A stretch of 64,000 nucleotides of DNA from Vibrio gallicus. Its GTDB lineage: Bacteria; Pseudomonadota; Gammaproteobacteria; Enterobacterales; Vibrionaceae. Under the pieces are notes generated by a model. The model searched no databases and was not told the DNA's origin. It worked only from the letters and a program-made list of their open reading frames with translations. Of this stretch, positions 61,729 to 64,000 are shown one piece after another. The position numbers were made by a program, and so were the translations under genes. The stretch covers positions 1 through 64,000 of the forward strand of contig NZ_AP024871.1 of the NCBI RefSeq assembly GCF_024346875.1. The letters are read 5' to 3'. Position 1 is the first letter of the stretch, and each line of letters opens with the position of its first letter.

Positions 61729-63771
61729 ATGTCCAACCCACTGCTTAACGTAACCGAGCTACCTCCTTTTTCTGACTTTAAGCCAGAGTATGTTAAACCT
61801 GCCATAGAAAAAGCAATCGCGGATTGCCGTCAAACTATTGATCAGGTGTTGGTGGGTAACGATAACCCTACGTGGGAGAATGTTTGTCTACCTATTGATG
61901 AATCTGATTCAGTGCTATCTCGTATTTGGTCTCCTGTGAGTCATTTAAACTCGGTTGCGAACAGTGAAGAGCTGCGTGAAGCATATGAGAGTTGCTTACC
62001 ATTACTATCAGAATTTAGTACTTGGGTAGGCCAACACAAAGGCTTATACGAGGCTTATAAATCAATTAAGGCTTCTGCTGAGTTTGAAGGCTTATCGCAA
62101 GCGAAGAAGAAAACTATCACCAATGCGTTACGTGATTTCGAATTATCAGGTATTGGTCTAGCAACAGATGAGCAAAAGCGCTACGGTGAAATTAGCAAGC
62201 GCATGTCTGAGTTGAGCTCTAAATATTCCAACAATGTATTAGATGCAACCATGGGTTGGACTAAACATATTACCGATGTTGCTGAGCTAGCGGGAATGCC
62301 TGATTCTGCTCTGGAAGCAGCCCAAGCAGCAGCCCAAGCTAAGGGCTTAGAAGGGTATCTACTTACTCTAGAAATACCATCATATATTCCGGTTGTTGTT
62401 TATTGTGATAATCAAGAGCTGCGTCGCGAAATGTACGAAGCATATAGCACTCGTGCATCGGAGCGTGGTCCTAATGCTGGCAAGTGGGATAACTCTGAAA
62501 ACATGGTGGAGCAGCTTAAACTTCGTCATGAACTTGCACGTATACTTGGTTTTGCAAACCATAGTGAACACTCACTTGCAACTAAGATGGCAGAGTCTCC
62601 AGCGCAGGTATTAAGCTTCCTAAATGACTTAGCAAGTAAAGCCAAAGACCAAGGTGAGCGTGAGCTTGAAGAGCTTGCTCTTTATGCTCATAGTGAGTTT
62701 GATATTGATGAGCTGCACCTGTGGGATATCGCTTATTACAGTGAAAAACAAAAGCAGAGCCAATTTAATATCTCAGATGAAGAGCTGCGTCCATACTTCC
62801 CAGCCGATAGCGTTGTTTCTGGCCTATTTGAGGTTCTAAAGCGTGTGTTTGGTATGGAAGTTAAAGAGCGCAAAGGCGTTCAGGTATGGCATGAATCTGT
62901 GCGTTTTTATGACATCTTCACTACTGATGGTGAGCTGCGTGGTAGTTTCTACCTAGACCTATATGCTCGTGAGCATAAGCGTGGTGGCGCATGGATGGAT
63001 GAATGTCGCACTCGTCGTACCGACATTAATGGTGAACTGCAAGCGCCAGTAGCTTACTTAACCTGTAACTTCAGCAAGCCTGTAGGGGATAAACCAGCTC
63101 TATTTACTCATGATGAAGTAACGACTCTTTTCCATGAGTGTGGACATGGTATCCACCATATGCTGACTCAAATTGATGTAGCGCCAGTATCGGGAATCAA
63201 CGGTGTAGCATGGGATGCAGTAGAGTTGCCAAGTCAATTCTTAGAGAATTGGTGTTTCGAGGAAGAGGCTTTGGCTTTCATTTCTGGACATTATGAATCA
63301 GGTGAAGCTCTGCCGAAAGAGATGCTAGACAAGATGATCGAAGCGAAGAGCTTCCAATCGGCTATGTTTATACTGCGTCAAATTGAACTGGCGTTATTTG
63401 ATTTCACATTGCACACCAGCTATGACCCAGAAGTTGGCGCTAGAGTTCTAGAAACATTAGCGGAAGTTAAAGATAAGGTTGCGGTTGTGCCTAGTGTTGA
63501 GTGGGGACGTCTTCCGAACGCCTTCAGTCATATCTTCGCTGGGGCTTATAGCTCAGGCTACTATAGCTACCTATGGGCTGAAGTATTGTCATCTGACGCA
63601 TTTGCTCGCTTTGAAGAAGAAGGGGTCTTTAATCAAGAAGTGGGTCAAAGCTTCCTAAACAATATCCTAGAGATGGGTGGCAGTGAGGAGCCTATGGAGC
63701 TATTTAGACGCTTCCGTGGACGTGACCCTCAAATTGATGCCATGCTGAGACATAAAGGCATTAGCGCTTAA
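61729..63771 (+). CDS. prlC: Oligopeptidase A
   Basis: PrlC is a cytoplasmic M3-family zinc metallopeptidase that degrades signal peptides and short peptides. The 680-residue product has the zinc motif HECGH at 469-473 in TTLFHECGHGIHH, with the third ligand expected in the following VELPSQFLENW segment. The length equals E. coli PrlC. It is divergent from rlmJ-gor, as in E. coli. The ribosome site is AAGGGA. Confidence 0.98.
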   Translation: MSNPLLNVTELPPFSDFKPEYVKPAIEKAIADCRQTIDQVLVGNDNPTWENVCLPIDESDSVLSRIWSPVSHLNSVANSEELREAYESCLPLLSEFSTWVGQHKGLYEAYKSIKASAEFEGLSQAKKKTITNALRDFELSGIGLATDEQKRYGEISKRMSELSSKYSNNVLDATMGWTKHITDVAELAGMPDSALEAAQAAAQAKGLEGYLLTLEIPSYIPVVVYCDNQELRREMYEAYSTRASERGPNAGKWDNSENMVEQLKLRHELARILGFANHSEHSLATKMAESPAQVLSFLNDLASKAKDQGERELEELALYAHSEFDIDELHLWDIAYYSEKQKQSQFNISDEELRPYFPADSVVSGLFEVLKRVFGMEVKERKGVQVWHESVRFYDIFTTDGELRGSFYLDLYAREHKRGGAWMDECRTRRTDINGELQAPVAYLTCNFSKPVGDKPALFTHDEVTTLFHECGHGIHHMLTQIDVAPVSGINGVAWDAVELPSQFLENWCFEEEALAFISGHYESGEALPKEMLDKMIEAKSFQSAMFILRQIELALFDFTLHTSYDPEVGARVLETLAEVKDKVAVVPSVEWGRLPNAFSHIFAGAYSSGYYSYLWAEVLSSDAFARFEEEGVFNQEVGQSFLNNILEMGGSEEPMELFRRFRGRDPQIDAMLRHKGISA

Positions 63772-63782
63772 TTGAACGAGAG

Positions 63783-63808
63783 ACGCCAGCTAACGCTGGC
63801 GTTTTTTT
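63783..63808 (+). terminator. Terminator of prlC
   Basis: A perfect 8-bp ACGCCAGC/GCTGGCGT stem with a TAAC loop runs into seven T residues. The convergent asnC stop codon is embedded in the T run. Confidence 0.92.
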
Positions 63809-64000
63809 ATGGATTAACATTGCGATTAATTGGATTTTGTAAGGAGATCAGGGTCTCCGTAGATTGCACCTCGTCAATGGCCTGTAGCTTATTGATAAGG
63901 ACATGTTGTAGCTCCTCAATACTGCGACACATGAGTTTGACAAAGATGCTATATGCTCCGGTAGTGTAGTAAGCCTCGACCACTTCATCTAAAGCATTTA
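63807..64000 (-). CDS. asnC: AsnC transcriptional regulator, C-terminal part (cut by window end)
   Basis: The minus-strand frame entering from the right edge encodes 63 residues that closely match the end of E. coli AsnC: LDEVVEAYYTTGAYSIF, MCRSIEELQHVLINKLQ, STETLISLQNPINR. AsnC is the Lrp-family regulator of asparagine synthetase. The visible part is the ligand-binding RAM domain. The DNA-binding N-terminus lies outside the window. Confidence 0.9.
   Translation of the reverse strand, partial: NALDEVVEAYYTTGAYSIFVKLMCRSIEELQHVLINKLQAIDEVQSTETLISLQNPINRNVNP

Overview
The window is the start of a Vibrio-type gammaproteobacterial chromosome, probably chromosome 1. Base 1 is the GTG start codon of dnaA, so the replicon has apparently been linearised at dnaA. 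Gene order, protein families, the rRNA sequences and UUG/GUG start usage fit Vibrionaceae. Many blocks match the E. coli neighbourhoods: dnaA-dnaN-recF-gyrB; fadBA next to yigZ-trkH-hemG-rrn; hemCDXY divergent from cyaA; cyaY-lptM-lysA/dapF-DUF484-xerC-yigB; and prlC-rlmJ-gor. The exact species cannot be fixed by eye.

Layout. 1-7.9 kb: replication and supercoiling genes, a PlsC-type acyltransferase, and the heat-shock gene ibpA with a likely ROSE RNA thermometer. 7.9-14.4 kb (minus strand): avtA, glyQS, a repeat-containing lipoprotein and tusA. 14.5-22.5 kb: a candidate sRNA, a LysR regulator, acuI, fadBA (minus), then yigZ-trkH-hemG (plus). 23.1-29.3 kb: a full rRNA operon, P1/P2-16S-tRNA-Ile-tRNA-Ala-23S-5S-tRNA-Asp-tRNA-Trp. 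29.3-30.2 kb: the most unusual stretch, five 144-bp tandem units. Each carries an intrinsic terminator and a partial tRNA-Trp copy. A nine-copy 8-bp satellite follows. 30.3-34.3 kb: hemCDXY (minus), divergent from cyaA across a CRP site. 34.6-42.1 kb: cyaA, cyaY, lptM, lysA, dapF, DUF484, xerC, yigB. 42.1-45.6 kb (minus): a DTW-domain protein, a lipoprotein, a Cof-type phosphatase and a lysophospholipase. 45.8-49.1 kb: an organoarsenical resistance operon, arsR-GAPDH-phosphatase-arsJ. 49.2-51.6 kb: small membrane and accessory genes, including a HEPN-like membrane protein. 52.1-57.6 kb: a dipeptide/glutathione-type ABC importer with a structured leader and an internal terminator. 57.7-64 kb: a membrane protein of unknown function, a SPOR-like exported protein, gor, rlmJ, prlC and the 3' end of asnC.

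How it works together. Most of the window is housekeeping: replication initiation, haem and cAMP synthesis, lysine/DAP synthesis, fatty-acid oxidation and translation. The accessory content is modest. The ars operon is a coherent detoxification module: GAPDH makes 1-arseno-3-phosphoglycerate and ArsJ exports it. It also contains a phosphatase whose role is unclear. No prophage, transposase, integrase or CRISPR array was recognised. Coordinates of RNA ends are by homology and may be off by a few bases. All motif and structure calls were made by eye.
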